From NCBI GenBank assembly GCA_946902985.2, contig OX336388.2, forward strand, positions 1,389,810,223 to 1,389,874,222: a DNA stretch of 64,000 bases, written 5' to 3'. This DNA comes from Meconema thalassinum. Lineage: Eukaryota > Arthropoda > Insecta > Orthoptera > Tettigoniidae. Made by a program: the position numbers and the translations under genes. Shown one piece after another: positions 23,649 through 35,868 of the stretch. Each line of letters starts with the position of its first letter. The stretch's first letter is position 1. The notes below the pieces were generated by a model. The model saw only the letters and a list, made by a program, of their open reading frames with translations. It had not been told where the DNA came from and searched no databases.

Positions 23649-24082
23649 TAGATGACGAGTACAGAAGAAGACCAAATCAGGAGCGATATAGATATACTGA
23701 GAAAATCACAGATGTGGCCAGGAAGAGACGTCTGGCTTTCTATGGACATGTCTAATGGATGAACCCAACAAGACTAACAAACCGGCTTCTCAACTACTGG
23801 GGGAAGAGAAAGAGTGTGATACCGTCGCTAACAGTAGTTAACAAGGATATCCAAGAACTGAAGATAATGAAAAGTGATATTAGAAGCCGATCACATCTCA
23901 GAAAGATACTTAAACAGAAGAGTTTTCAGGACCGACCACCCTGTAAGAAAACGGGCATCATCTGGGCAAAAGAGAGGAGAATGCGCGAATATTGGGCAAA
24001 CATCAAGTCCCTCGCCAAGCTGAAAAGTTGAACGTCGTGGTCCTTAGCTGGCCCATCCGAAAGAAGAAGAAGAACTAGAAGA
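23649..24082 (+). pseudogene. RTE-like LINE C-terminal fragment
   Basis: 5'-truncated copy of the 13191-16679 family. It reads RRRLAFYGHV-like residues (with a stop at 23752-23754), then MNPTRLTNRLLNYWGKRK, and ends MREYWANIKSLAKLKS. The 3' tail AACGTCGTGGTCCTTAGCTG is nearly the same as in that LINE. On its right lies AAACTAATGAA (24083-24093), a third version of the duplication that flanks the adjacent SINE. Confidence 0.85.
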
Positions 24083-25201
24083 AACTAATGAAGTAATGCA
24101 AGCCGGTAACCATGACAACAGTGTCACAAGAGGTGACATCCAACTTTCCATCTACTGTATTTCTGTAAGAAGCAATGCCACTCAATTTATTAAATTTCTG
24201 TTAAAGTTTGCAAATGGCTATAAGGTTATCGTCGAATGAAACATAGACTGTAAAATTCAACAATGCGATTAATGGGGTCAAGGGGTACCCTAGAATTTTA
24301 CACGTGACTTACACGTGCGATATGTTGTACAGAAGGTCTATTATATCTCCAAGCAGCAACATTATTTTCAAAAATTTCTGAATTGAAATAGTGTTTTTTG
24401 CAGCTTTTGGGAATTTGGGCCATTGGAGGCTAAAAATCCCGAATTTAATGCTCCACGAGCCTTTATAATTTATTAAAGGGGTCTTCCTGGGGATGGGGAC
24501 TTTCCACAACGGTGAGGGCCAGTTTTAATTTGAAGAAGGAAGCTTGTAGTTTAACGTGACCGTTAATCTCTAGATCATGAGCCACGGGGAGTTTTAATTT
24601 GACATATATTGCGTTTCGTCTACGAGGTTTTCAATATTATTTTCACGTCAGGAAGTACACGTTAGGTGAATTTAGTTTGAGAGCACATTTTAAGTAATCA
24701 TATTTTTGTCGACAAACGGGTTCATCGTAAAGATGATTTTGTTTGATACTGTGTGGTTGATATATCTCGATGTTTTTGTACGCCTATAATTCATGTTCGG
24801 GTGCTTTGAGCATTGTAAAATTAGGTATTGTAACCATGAGTCAATACACCAATCATTCAGAAAACTCTTCAACGTACTTCTCATAGAAGGGTGGGTTTAA
24901 GGAACAACTTTTCAAAATACATGCTAAAATAGGCGAAAAATAAAAATTCTCCTAGAAGGACCACAAAAGCATATGTTGCGCTTCTCAATGTGTGATACAA
25001 AACTAGGGAGTCTATAAAGGGTCTCCGAAATCCACATTTTACGGCCCATAAATTAACAGTGTCTGCGATATACCCAGAAAACTAACTTCGTTCTGATAAA
25101 CTTATGAAGGAATGACAAGCCCCTAATTGGAACAGTATCTCAATGGATAACGTCTGGTTATTAATACCGAAGATCGTTCGAAGAGCGGGTACTTCTGCTA
25201 G

Positions 25202-25968
25202 TTTTCTTATACAGTAATTCCGAAATCACTTTTTTTCATCCCTTGGTGTAATGGTGGGTCATATCAAAAATTCTTTCACACAAAAGTTTTAGGTAATTAT
25301 TACGGGAACATTGCCCATTTTGTATGGTTTTGATAGTGTGCCTATTAAGAGAGATATGATTAATGTTTCCCGAAAAACCCACTTTTTCCCACCCGTTTGG
25401 TAAATGGTTGGTGCTATCAAAAAACTTTTTCAACATAAATTTTTGGCCCTTATCCGACACATAGTATGAACTTTTAATGGATTCTATATTTCATGTATTA
25501 AGAGAGTTATGACGATATTTCACTTTTTTTAGAAGGAAAAAAAAAGCCCCCCATTTTCACCCCCTTTGACCGATTTTGCCCGTTAACGAACTCGACCGAG
25601 ATTCTAAAGGGGTACATATTACTTAAAATATTCAAAGTGATTGATGCAAAATTACGGCAGTTATCGTGTCAGCAAAAAGCTGATATATATATATATACAT
25701 ACATGTATAAATTATATATAAACTTTTGAACTGACGGCGGTTTTGGGGTCTGGGGGATGTGAAACGCGAAGATATGTCGAAATTTTCCGGAAGTCGAAAC
25801 ATCCATTACAATAGTTAGTTTCTAATGAAATCTACCTAACACCGTTTTGACCAATAAGTCCAACCGGGCACATTACACAGTGTTTCTATTTTTTTTTTTT
25901 TTTTAAGTCACTGTACTATTAAAACATGTTGAACGGTAAAAGGTATAACGTGTACATTAAAATTCTAT
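25202..25968. other. No gene; (TA)n near 25684
   Basis: Non-coding DNA with repeated short phrases (CCC-TTTGGT, ATCAAAAA-TTTTTC) that look like decayed repeats. A TA microsatellite lies at 25684-25698. Confidence 0.4.
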
Positions 25969-27073
25969 TAGTACAGTACAGCTGGAATGGTTTTGTTCCA
26001 AAAACTGTGCTATGGTTGGCTTTTTGTAAATCGTTAGAAAAGCACAAAAAAAGCTTAACTGTGAATTTTAGAATAATTTGCACAATCATTTTGTCGGTAA
26101 ACTAAAAAAAAAACGTTGAAAAGCGTTTTTCTCTGAATCGACGTATTTTAAAGAAAAGATTTTTAAACAAAAAATGTAGAGGACATTGTCACCTACAATG
26201 AGGTCATGTTATACATTTTGAAATGCAGAAGCTAGGTGGCGCCAAAGTTTCCAAAAAAGTGTTTTTTCACTTTTTGTCCTAGAAAAATAGTTTTTTTTTT
26301 TTTTTCCACAAGAGTGAATCAGAAATTTGTTCCTCTCAAAAATTGTCTGCAACATTTATTTAAACGTTTGTTTTCTCCGACTTACCCTTACAAAGTTATA
26401 GCGCAGCAAATGCAACGCTGCGTAGTCGAGGCTACTATTGTTACTGCGGAGAGAGCGGTGGGCATAATTTAGACAGGGTCCGGTGTCGGACAGCTGCCTA
26501 AGGCTCTGTCAAACAGGACGCGGGCTGTTTGTTAATTAGCTCAAACAATCATATCTATTTCAATCGCAACGTATTAATCATAACTGTACACATCTGAATA
26601 GTATAATTTTCACACTTCGGCAGACGATAACTTTGGAACGGTAAGGCGGAGGGAAAAAAATGTTTCAATAAATGTTGTAGACAATTCTGAGAGGAACAAA
26701 TTTCTGATTCGCTCTTTTGTGAACAAATCATTTTTTCTAGGACAAAAAGTGAAAAAACCCTTTTTTGGAAACTTTGACGCCACCTAGCTTCTGCATTTCA
26801 AAACGTATGACATGACCTCAATGAGACGAATTGTAGGTGACAATGTCCTCTACATTTTTGTTTAAAAAGCTTTTTTTTTAAATACGTCAATTCAGAGAAA
26901 AACTCTTTTCTATGTGTTTTTGAGTTTTCCGACAAAATGATCGTGCAAATTATTCTACAATTCAGAGTTAAGCTTTTTTTTTGAGCTTTTCTAAAGATTT
27001 ACAAAAAGCCAACCATAGCACAGTTTTTGGAACAAAAGGTTTTTTTTTCTGTGCAGCTGTTCTGTACTATATT
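25969..27073. mobile_element. Foldback-type element with ~430-bp inverted arms
   Basis: The left arm (about 25969-26410) and right arm (about 26620-27073) are inverted copies. For example CAGAAGCTAGGTGGCGCCAA (26227-26246) reappears inverted near 26785, and ACTGTGCTATGGTTGGCTTT reappears inverted near 27005. The central loop is about 200 bp. There is no transposase frame. Arm identity is high but broken by A/T-run length changes. The outer ends read TAGTACAG and CTGTACTA; a target duplication is not clear. Confidence 0.85.
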
Positions 27074-27699
27074 GCACCTTCTGAGACAATAGCAATACCG
27101 TCGTGGAATGAGCTTGTCCGCTGCTCATTGTAAAAGAGAGGCGTGTGGTGATGTACCCACTCCCCTGCACGAGGGAAAGCCTGAGCTGGCCTGAGACAAA
27201 CTGTCTCTGTCCCTGTCTTAATCCTGTTTCAAGGACAGGACTTGGCGACGCGACATCTGACGGAATCCTGATGAACTACCAGCACTCAACATTGGCTAGC
27301 GTTAACGGGTCTATATGCTTATCTTTTTAAAAATCACGATTAAACATATACCGAGTTCTTAATTTTAAAATATGTTTCAGTAGCGTTCTAGAGAAAACTA
27401 TAAGCTGTCTTGCAGTGGAGTTTGTTTCTGTTTTCAACATCATCTGAAGACATAGTTGAGTTTAGGAAAAACGCAGTTCAGAACTCTATTTTATATGGAG
27501 AATTGTGATTTTAACTACACTTTTTATAACTATCTTTGTATTCCTGTTCGATATGCTATTGCACTGATGAAAAGTGTATAAAATACTACTGTACGCTATA
27601 GAAACAAAATAATTTTACCTTGTCCCGTTTCTTTATAAATCGTTTCAAAAACTTTCCATCCATGTTACAACAAGAGCTGAGCTGGCGGCCGGCCAGCCC
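27074..27699. other. No gene seen
   Basis: Mixed non-coding DNA. GC-rich GGCGGCCGGCCAGCCC near 27683 can fold on itself but has no recognisable role. Confidence 0.4.
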
Positions 27700-27856
27700 A
27701 ACTCCGGCCAGCTCTTAATCTCTATGCCTGGGTTTTTGGAAGATGATTCATACATCACCGCAGCCATATACAATGCAAAGAATGTTGGAGCAAGCACACA
27801 GCCTTGTTTCAAACCGTGAGTGATTGGAAACGGATCGGATACAGCGTTACCATGAA

Positions 27857-30022
27857 CATACCTGCCAACTTTTACGGTTTATCCGTAAAATTTACGGAAA
27901 TTGCAGCATTTTACGGTTTTACGGACGAACGGTGTCATTTTACGATTTCGCGGACAAAAATTTGAAACGATAATTTACATTCGATAATACCGCCCACTTC
28001 CGTACAATCGATTGTTTGCGTGGGTCGAAGGCAAGTCCACGATAGTCGATAACTCGTTCTTTGATATGATTCGTACTTTTAACCGTGTGATGGCTGTGTC
28101 GTCATCGTAATTGAATTTGAAGCCGGGATAACCGTTCTTGCATGTGAATCTTAGGTGTTGACAGGCTCTGCTTCGCATATTCTTTGTTCCGCTCCGTTCG
28201 CTCGTTGCGATTTAAACCATATTCTTTGACCACGTTAGTTGTTCATTGTTCGCGAAGTTGGCGTTCCTTGAATGTTTTCGTCTTTTAAGGTTATGGCATA
28301 TTTTAATGAAGCGGTCGAGTTTTTGTGCTATAACTTCGTGCTTCGCAGTTTCCTGTATTCCTTGGACTAATTACATTCGTTCCACGTGTGTGTTTTTTTC
28401 TTTCTACCATGTGCATATTCTTTCTTCACGAGGTTGGCATCGGGGTTTAAGACTTTGTGTGTTTTGACATGTTTTAATGAAGTGTTGGCTGTCTGAAGTG
28501 TTTTATGTTATAATTTTATGTGACGTTCAGTGATCCAGGTTCCTTTCGATGTTTTAGTAGATATCGAGAATGAACAAATCCAACAAGAAACAGTACTTCC
28601 AGACATTTAAAGAATCATACTCGGTTGATTTTCCGTGCATACTAAAATCAAAAAAGGGAGAAAAATTTGCCTTTTGCACGGTATGTGGGTGTGATATTAA
28701 TATTGCACATGGTGGAAAAAACGATTTAAGTAAACATGTGAAGTGCGGTAAACACATTAGTTATGTTAAATCGAAGGAAGATAGCAAGAAAATCAACACC
28801 TTTTTTGCTAAGTCTGGAAACGTTGACAATGACGTAATTAGGGCCGAGTGTCTGTTTACTTCCTTTTTGGTGGAACACAATGTGCCCTTAAGTGCGGCTG
28901 ATCATGCTGGTGCTTTATTTAAGATGTTTCCCACATCAGAAGTTGCAAAGAAATATAGTTGTGGTCGCCCGAAAACGACATGTATTGTAAATAAAATGGC
29001 AAAAAATGCATCATCTGAAGTTGTTAAGTGCCTTCAGAACGGACCGGATACAGATAAATCCCTTTTCTTTTCATCAGTGAGACACTACTTTTATACTGCC
29101 TGTGACTACATCATCAACAAGTTTCCACTCAAGGATGACGTGTTAAAGAATGCTCAAGTTGCTAGGTTAGACAAAATTGAAGATGCACAGTTATCTTCCA
29201 TTCGTTTTTTCTTGGAAAAGTTTCCTATCATGTTATGCAAGGAAGAGAATGAAACTACAGATGAGGTGGTGAATGAGCTTCAGAGGCAGTTCACAGCTCT
29301 TCAGGTAGATGACACTTTGGCTGCACATCAAGATGCTGCAAGTGATTCCAGTTGGACACAAATATCAAGAATTCGTGGAGCCGATGGACTTCTTAAGTAT
29401 AACCGAATTTCTAGAGTATTGCTCTCTATTCTCACCATACCCCATAGCAATGCAGAATGTGAACGTTTTTTTTAGCCTTGTGAAGAAAAATAGAACACAG
29501 TTCAGGTCATCCATGTCCAATGAATCTCTGGAGTCTATTTCTATTTTGAAGACCAGGAGTTCTGGTCCCTGTTATGACAAAACATTTTCTCAAGACTGTT
29601 TGCAGGAAGCTAAAAAGGCCACAACCATGACTTAAAAGTCGAACTAGCATGTGATTTGCAGTGTGTATTATATTATTTCTTGCCTGTGTTACGTTAAACA
29701 AGTTTTATTGTTTAAAGCCTTTTTCAATTATCGTATATCAGCTTAATCTATCAAGGAAGTCCTGTTATGTCTGCTCCAAACCAATATTCACCACGCCTGC
29801 TGCTGATTAACATGGATTTCTTCTTGATTGTTATGTTCATCTACAAATCATGTAAGTAGATATGATTTCATTGAAGTATCCTGTTTAAAGCATGAATTAT
29901 TGTATTTTGTAGCCCAGAAGTATTATTATTTTCGTCAAGCCGGGGTATGTCGAAAATCGTTAGATTTTTTTTTGTCGCGCGTGAGTTTTACTGATAGCCC
30001 TTTTCAAAAGTTGGCAGGTATG
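27857..30022 (+). mobile_element. hAT transposon, 6-bp target duplication
   Basis: Terminal inverted repeats CATACCTGCCAACTTTT and its complement AAAAGTTGGCAGGTATG bound a 2,166-bp element flanked by CATGAA (27851-27856 and 30023-30028). The subterminal left region carries repeated TTTACGG-type motifs (27880-27960). It carries an internally deleted transposase. It landed in the LINE at 27700-32800, whose frame is restored when the hAT and one CATGAA are removed. Confidence 0.9.
28570..29634 (+). pseudogene. hAT transposase, internally deleted
   Basis: The start ATG at 28570 opens a C2H2-type zinc finger of BED/TTF style (CTVCGCDINIAHGG..HVKCGKH, residues about 37-62). A conserved block follows (AECLFTSFLVEHNVPLS), then the sequence jumps to the C-terminal dimerisation domain (ILTIPHSNAECERFF, about residues 286-300). 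The catalytic RNase H-like core is missing. A frameshift in a T-run at 29465-29473 separates the last 55 codons (SLVKKNRTQFRSS). The product, about 360 codons, is well under the 600 or more usual for autonomous hAT proteins. Confidence 0.85.
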
Positions 30023-32800
30023 CATGAAGAACCTTCCCAAACATTCCATCATGAAGATCTTGAACTAATTCCACATAGCGATCTGGACATCCAAAGTGCG
30101 CTAATACTTTCCACATAGCATATCTTGGTACTGAATCTAAGGCTTTTTTCCAGGTCATAGAAAACTAAATACAGAGGTTCCTGTTGCTCTCTGCACTTTT
30201 CCTGGAGTTGTCTGGCACAGAATATCATGTCTGTTGTGCCCCTGGAGGTTCGGAAACCACATTGAGACTCGGGCAAAATCCTCTCAGAGACACTTTGAAG
30301 CCGGTTTAGTAGAATTCTTGCGAGAACTTTACCTGCAATGGATAATAGCGATATACCACGGTAGTTCCCACACACACTACGATCGCCTTTCTTGAAGATA
30401 GGATTGATGGCAGCATTCTTCAAGTCGCCGGGTACTTCTCGAGTTTCCCAAATTAAGAGGATAAGTGTAAAAAGTCGAGTCTTCAAGGCCATACCTCCAC
30501 TTTGTAACAACACCAGAGGAATGTTATCAGGACCAGGAGCCTTTCTCGGCTTTAGTTGATTGAGCACTTTGGTGAAATCTTGGGAATGTCGGCGGTATTG
30601 TCATCCATGGTTGTTGGGGCTGCTGAGGGACGTTGCGAAGAAAGTCCTCGGCAATATTGGAGGCACGATTTAGAAGTGCAGAGAAATGTTCCTTCCAACG
30701 CTCCAAAATTTGTCCTTGATCAGTTAAAATGGCAGAATTGTCAGCAGTTTTCAATGTACCTAATGAAGATCGGATTGGGCCATATACCTCCTTTATGTCT
30801 GCATAGAAGTTTTGCAGGTCACGGGCATCAGATAGTTTTTGCAGTTCTTCAGCTTTTCGCTGCAACCAGTTGTTCTTTATTTCCCTGATTGGTGCCTGAC
30901 ATTTCCCCTTAAGTTGCACGAAATGTGTTTTCTTCACGCTGGAAGATGGATCTTGAAGAAAGGATAGATGGGCTTCCCGCTTGGCATTGATAAGACACAT
31001 AATTTCATCATTATTTTCATCAAACCAGTCTTGTCTTTTGTTTTTCACAAAACCAATTGTTTCCTCAGCTGACTCAGTGATGACCTTCTGAAGCGTGGCC
31101 CATTCCTGTACTACACTATTTGTGCTAACTGGATGACCAGCCAGCTTATTTGGGATTTCATTTCTGTAATCTGTAGCAATTGATTTAACTTGGAGTTTAG
31201 AAGTGTCAAATTTCCGTCTGGACAGGTTGTGGATGGATAGTTTCGGTTTCCGGCAGAGCAAGATCCTCAACCGGCAAAAAAGGAGCTTGTCATCTGTCCA
31301 ACAGTCATCGACATTTCTTGCGGTCCTGGTGACAAGGATGTCCTTTTTATCTCATTGCCTGGTGATGATAGTCAAGGATGTGCCAGTGCTTCGAGCGAGG
31401 ATGCATCCAAGTGATTTTGTAGCTATTCGGCAGACGGAACTGTGTGTTGGTAATAAAGAGTTCATGTTCAGCACATAGACCCAGGAGTAATAGACCATTG
31501 TCATTGCAGTTGCCAAGCCCTTGTTTCCCCATCACATTGTTCCATAATTGATGATCTTTACCAACTATGGCGTTAAAATCGCCAAGTATTAAGAGCTTGT
31601 CTCTACGTGGTACTTTGGTGATGATTGTGCTCAGCAGATTATTGGTCTTTAACTTCTATATCAGCATCCAAGGTGGGAGCATATGCAGAGATAAGAGTCA
31701 TAAAGTTACCCCTGGAGAGTGGGATTCGGAGGGCCATAATTCTTTCGCTGACAGCTGTTGGAGTTAGCTGGTGATCATTCACCAGTGTGGTCTTCATAGC
31801 GAAACCATCACCATGAATACAGCGCTCTCCCCCATCTTTTCACTTCTAGAATATGGTGTAACCTGAACTGAACTCTGTAATTTTACCTTCGCTGGACAAT
31901 CTGGTTTCACTTAAAGCAGCAATATCTATGTTCATTCGACCAAACTCATGGGTGACGAGCGCTGTTCTACTCACAGGCTTGTTATTGTGCTTCAAATCAA
32001 GTAATGTTCGTTCTTTGACTGCAAAAGGGGTGACCCGCTGGGTGCGGCCTCCCAGCTTGCTGAAGGTGTGACTACCGATGTTTAGCCCACATTTTCTAGG
32101 GCCTTCCCCATTCTGGGTGGGCAGCGGTGATCCTAAATAGGCCTGCCCAAACACAGATGCAGGACCGAACTCCTGAGTAGACACGAGTTCTCAGAAAGAC
32201 GACCATCACAAATCTGCTGCCAACGTGCAGGTCCGAACTAGAGGCTTTCAGTTTCAACCCGAAAACCTGCCTCCTCCATCCTTATCCCATCGCCGCTGGA
32301 CTTGAGTTAAACGATGTGACAGCAGGAAAAAGGTGCCACAAGCGAGATTTTGTTTAAGATGGATCACAGCTTGCAAGGAAGTGACCCACACACTATAATC
32401 TCGGAACTATACTCTGCAGCACTAATGAAATGAGACTAGCAGGTTTTAGCACCGTGACTGCAATGGACTGCCGCAGACTCTAAATACCATTGAGTTGCGC
32501 TTTCATAGTCAGTCCATCTGGCATGAGCTCATCCGCCTCCATGACCGTTGAGAACTACAAGGGAAGTTCCTCCTCTGCCCGTTTTGCCGTTGTGTCTAAA
32601 TATACGTAATGGGTTTCAGTGTTGTTTCCTACACTGAGGGGACCATCACCCCACCTAAAGGGGCTCATCCGCCAGAAGCCGTTGGCCCCAACACTCGGGG
32701 TTAGCAGTTTTTACAGCTTGTTGCCAAACCAGCTAACCCTCCGCCTTTCGCATTCCGGACTTGGGACCGGACAAAGGCTGGTTATAGCATGCGCATAAAA

Positions 32801-33546
32801 AATAAACGCAATTCAATTCCTTCAGGAATTTTTTTTCTAAAGACCCTTTAAACAATCAAACCTATGTCATACTTCACCAATTCATCATTTATGCAAAAAT
32901 ACGAAAATTCTAATCCCAGCTAGATGCTGGACTGAAAGCCAAAATCCAAAAAATACAAATACAATCCCCAGAAGGATAATTACCCGATGTTAATTAGTAC
33001 CTGGTTTATCATCTCTTGATGGTTGCAGTATTTTTGCATTTCTATGCTGGCACAGGCTACAGTAAAAAGTGGCTTTTCACCGATGTCTCAAGTCTCATTC
33101 TTGGCTGTGATGGCATGTAAGCTACTGAGGTATGGGTGGTGCTGAGTAATGGCCTTCAGGGGACTCCAGTGCCTGTGGATGTTATGAAAGGTTCTACTCG
33201 TAGGGGTAGTACTGCTGTACTGGGTCAGTGAGGATTGCAACGGCATACTATCTCACTTCTCACCTTGCTTAGTATACCTCATTATAATGCTCCTTCGTGT
33301 TCTTATAGTGGTACTTTTTGAGGAACTGACCAGCCTCCAGGCTTACTACCCAACAGACAGTATATCATTCACATGAAAAAGTTTGCGACCATATGGCCAC
33401 CGATACTCCGGAAATAACCCGTTGTAAATTAGAAGTTGAATAGTTCACCCAAATAAACCCAGTTCTGGAAAAACAAACTCCTAAACAAATTTGCTTATTT
33501 GAGGATCCTACCAACCTCTGGATTGATGATATGTTTTTATTTTCAG
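32801..33546 (+). other. Intron or upstream flank of the host gene
   Basis: Non-coding. A T-rich stretch ending TTTTTATTTTCAG (33534-33546) is the splice acceptor for the next exon. The segment 33050-33240 looks like an interspersed repeat (GGACTCCAGTGCCTGTGGATG) that I cannot name. Confidence 0.55.
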
Positions 33547-34085
33547 GTCTTGGTAACTCTGGTGCAGCTCTACAGGCCAGTTTGGCAGGTGTTGGTGGTC
33601 TTGGGGCTGGTGCATTAGTAGGTGCTGGGGGTGGAGATATTGGTCTTGGAGCAGGCTTAGGTGCCTCTGCAGCATTCGGTGGCTCAGGTTTAGGAGGGGG
33701 CCTAGGATCAGCAGCATCTGGACTCGGACAGGGTCTTGGCGGTGGTGCAGGAAGTTTGGGGGGTGGAAATGCATTTGGAGGAGGATTAGGAGGGGTCAAT
33801 TCCAGTTCCTATCTTGGTGGAGGATCAGGTGTGGGATATGGAGGTGGTTCACAAGCATCTGCTATGGGAGGAGGATCATATGGTGGTAACAGTGGTCGAG
33901 ATTTTGATGTATCTGCTCTTGGAGTTGGAGGTAGTAATTATGGGGCAGGGGTGGGGGAGAGAGATTTCCGGGGAGCTTCAGGAGGTGGTGGTAGCTTTGC
34001 TAATGGACCTGGTCGTGGAGGACTTGGAGGTCTTGGGGGAGCTTCTGGATCTGGTGGCCGATCTGATACCATCATGGTTAAAAAT
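33547..34085 (+). CDS. rump: hnRNP M-like exon: Gly-rich region, start of last RRM
   Basis: A 539-bp internal exon of a nuclear RNA-binding protein (hnRNP M in vertebrates, rumpelstiltskin in Drosophila), involved in splicing and mRNA localisation. It begins after TTTTCAG and ends KN|GTAAGT, phase 0 at the 3' side. It encodes about 180 residues, mostly a Gly/Ala/Ser-rich low-complexity region (GLGGGLGSAASGLGQGLGGG), and ends with the RNP2-like strand of an RRM (DTIMVKN). No stops. Assignment rests on this Gly-rich-to-RRM order and on the next two exons. The upstream exons were not found. Confidence 0.82.
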
Positions 34086-34530
34086 GTAAGTATAACTTGA
34101 AAAATTAATAATCTTGTTTACCAAATAACTGAATATTGAAATGCCAGAAGCCATTTTTCCGAGTTGCAGCGTAATCGATTAACAGAATTGCTTTTCAGTC
34201 AACACGAGTGTGCCCAATTAGATGGGTGGGGAGTAATAATTATTTTATCACACTACTACCTGAATGAACTGTTACATGAATAATAAGTGTTTAAATAATT
34301 CATGTAACATTTCTTTCAGGTAGTAGGGTGATAAAATTGAGGGGCAGATGACCTCTCTGTTCTGTCCCTTAACACAACAATACCTAACTAACTAGGGTGA
34401 TTAATTCTTACTTCCCGCCCAATCTAACTTGGGGCACTCGTGCTGACCGACTGAAAAGCAGCTCTGTTTCTAGATAACAAATAAGTTAAGTTGTACACTA
34501 ATTTTTGTGCCTTTATTGTATGTTTATCAG

Positions 34531-34666
34531 CTGCCACCATCTACCACATGGCAGATGCTCAGAGATAAGTTCCGAGAAATAGGAGAAGTTGAGTTTGCTG
34601 AAATACGAGGGAAGGACATTGGATTGATACGCTTCCAGAACGATTGGGATGCAGAACGTGCTGTCC
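34531..34666 (+). CDS. rump: hnRNP M-like exon: core of last RRM
   Basis: A 136-bp exon, phase 0 in and phase 1 out. It follows TTTATCAG and encodes LPPSTTWQMLRDKFREIGEV and then FAEIRGKDIGLIRF, the RNP1-like strand, followed by DWDAERAV. This is the beta-alpha-beta core of the C-terminal RRM of hnRNP M / rumpelstiltskin. The inferred donor is GTATCC at 34667, weaker than usual. Reading through it would hit TAA at 34672-34674 after two residues, so retention of the intron would give a shortened protein. Confidence 0.85.
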
Positions 34667-34691
34667 GTATCCTTTAATGTGGTTTCTGTGC

Positions 34692-34769
34692 TTCTCTCTC
34701 TCCCTCCCCACTCTCCCTCCCCACTCTCCCTCTCCCCTCCTCCCCCCCCCCCCCCCTCTCTCTCTCTCT
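34692..34769. repeat. CT-rich and C-run microsatellite
   Basis: (CTCTCCCTCCCCA)-like units are followed by an uninterrupted run of C (about 34741-34756) and then (CT)n. It lies 25 bp after the splice donor. Confidence 0.9.
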
Positions 34770-35301
34770 TTCTCTCATGGCAATTTCAGTACTAAGGTAT
34801 TCATATTACATAGGATCTTGACAATTCTAAACTGATTTATTTGAAATCCCGTTTCATTCAAAGGATATAGTTCCCTAAGAACTTGAGGTAGGTTATTTCG
34901 TTTAATTCAAAATAGGGATAAATTGTCATTCGTAGGTCCTATTACTGAAATTCAAACTTCCAATTTGAAAACTCCTTAATTTACTATAAGTTTTTTTTTT
35001 TTAAATATATATTCATGAAATATTATAGAATTATCACTAATCATAATGTCCATATTGACTATAATTGAAAAGGATTGAGTTTTCAAGGGTCCGTCTAGTC
35101 ATTACTTATTATCTCCTATGTTACAGATATTTCACTCGTTTAAAGGCACATGTTTCAAGTCTACAAATTGTCTCTTCTTCTTCTTCAGCCTTGTGTACAA
35201 TACAATAGCATACCATCTTAAAATGGCCATACATAAAATTATTAACATATGTGAAATCTAACATTTATACATATTGTGCAGAAGTTGCGTAGTGTTCGAT
35301 A

Positions 35302-35868
35302 TACACTGAAGAAAATGGAAATTGCAAAACCCAGGAGTGGTGCTACATTGCTGCAATTGAACATGCAGGACAAGTGTTCGGTTGTGATTCGATGATTACA
35401 CTTTCAGGTCACTCTGACCGCAAGTTGGGACAACGATCAATACAGGATGTGACCACCACGAGCTGCAATACATTGATGAATACCGCGAGGCATGGAGTCA
35501 ATAAGGCCCTGGATCGCTTCCTGAGGAATTGTGGCCCATGCTTGCAGCACTGCACGGGTCAGTTGTTCCAGAGTTGTGGGTGGCTGAGGACGGTTGGCCA
35601 GTTGTCGACCCATCCTGTCCCACACATGCTCAATCGGACTGAGGTCCGGGGATCTGGCGGGCCATTCTAATGTTGTGATGTCGTGGAGAGCTTCTCTGGA
35701 GATGCGTGTAGTGTGAACCCGGGCATTGTCCTGCTGAAACATCCCTTTAGCAATGTTCGCCATCATAGGGACAACCACTGGATTGAGTACCCTTTCAACA
35801 TGTGTGTATACATACATATATATAAATAATGTAAAATTCAAACAAAATGACATGTTTATGGCACACAC
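35302..35868 (-). pseudogene. Tc1-like transposase C-terminus
   Basis: Minus-strand fragment of a Tc1/mariner transposase: the second catalytic Asp in FQQDNARVHTT, then LEWPARSPDLSPIEHVWD with the final catalytic Glu, and a tail ending at about 35437. The N-terminal half is absent; the frame enters unrelated AT-rich DNA at about 35790. The left end, TACACTGAAGAAAATGGAAA (35304-35323), looks like the terminal inverted repeat. Only one end is preserved. Confidence 0.85.

Larger units (their letters stand above)
22516..25201 (+). mobile_element. Non-autonomous Helitron
   Basis: Starts TCTATATATATATAAAAATG after an A (22515) and ends CTAG (25198-25201) before a T (25202), so it sits between A and T as Helitrons do. 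A small hairpin, CGTTC-GAA-GAGCG (25175-25187, one G-T pair), ends exactly 10 nt before CTAG. No Rep/helicase frame is present. It contains three copies of an internal block that includes ATA-CCCAGAAAACTAA (about 22925, 23295 and 25070). A SINE and a LINE piece inserted at 23337-24082. The class is inferred from structure. Confidence 0.72.
27700..32800 (-). pseudogene. LINE (family C), 5' leader to RT, split by a hAT
   Basis: Minus-strand LINE. Its leader lies at about 32240-32800. The endonuclease is in pieces: MNIDIAALSETRL at about 31960-31910, then pieces near 31535-31350. The linker (WATLQKVITESAEETIG) is at about 31110, and RT begins LKPRKAPGPDNIPLVLL at about 30560-30510, with NYRGISLLS and CGFRTSRGTTDMIF. 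Motif A has decayed (YDLEKSLRFS). After the hAT at 27857-30022 it resumes with GLKQGCVLAPTFFALYMAAV (motif B, near 27820) and fades at about 27715. Reading across the hAT restores the frame. Several stops and frameshifts occur. Confidence 0.85.

Noticed and set aside
28246..28467. Small + strand frame before the hAT transposase
   Set aside because: It lies in the hAT leader and has no domain or good start context.
33365..33799. Open minus-strand frame rich in proline (144 codons)
   Set aside because: It is the complement of the glycine-rich hnRNP M exon; proline runs are the shadow of glycine codons.
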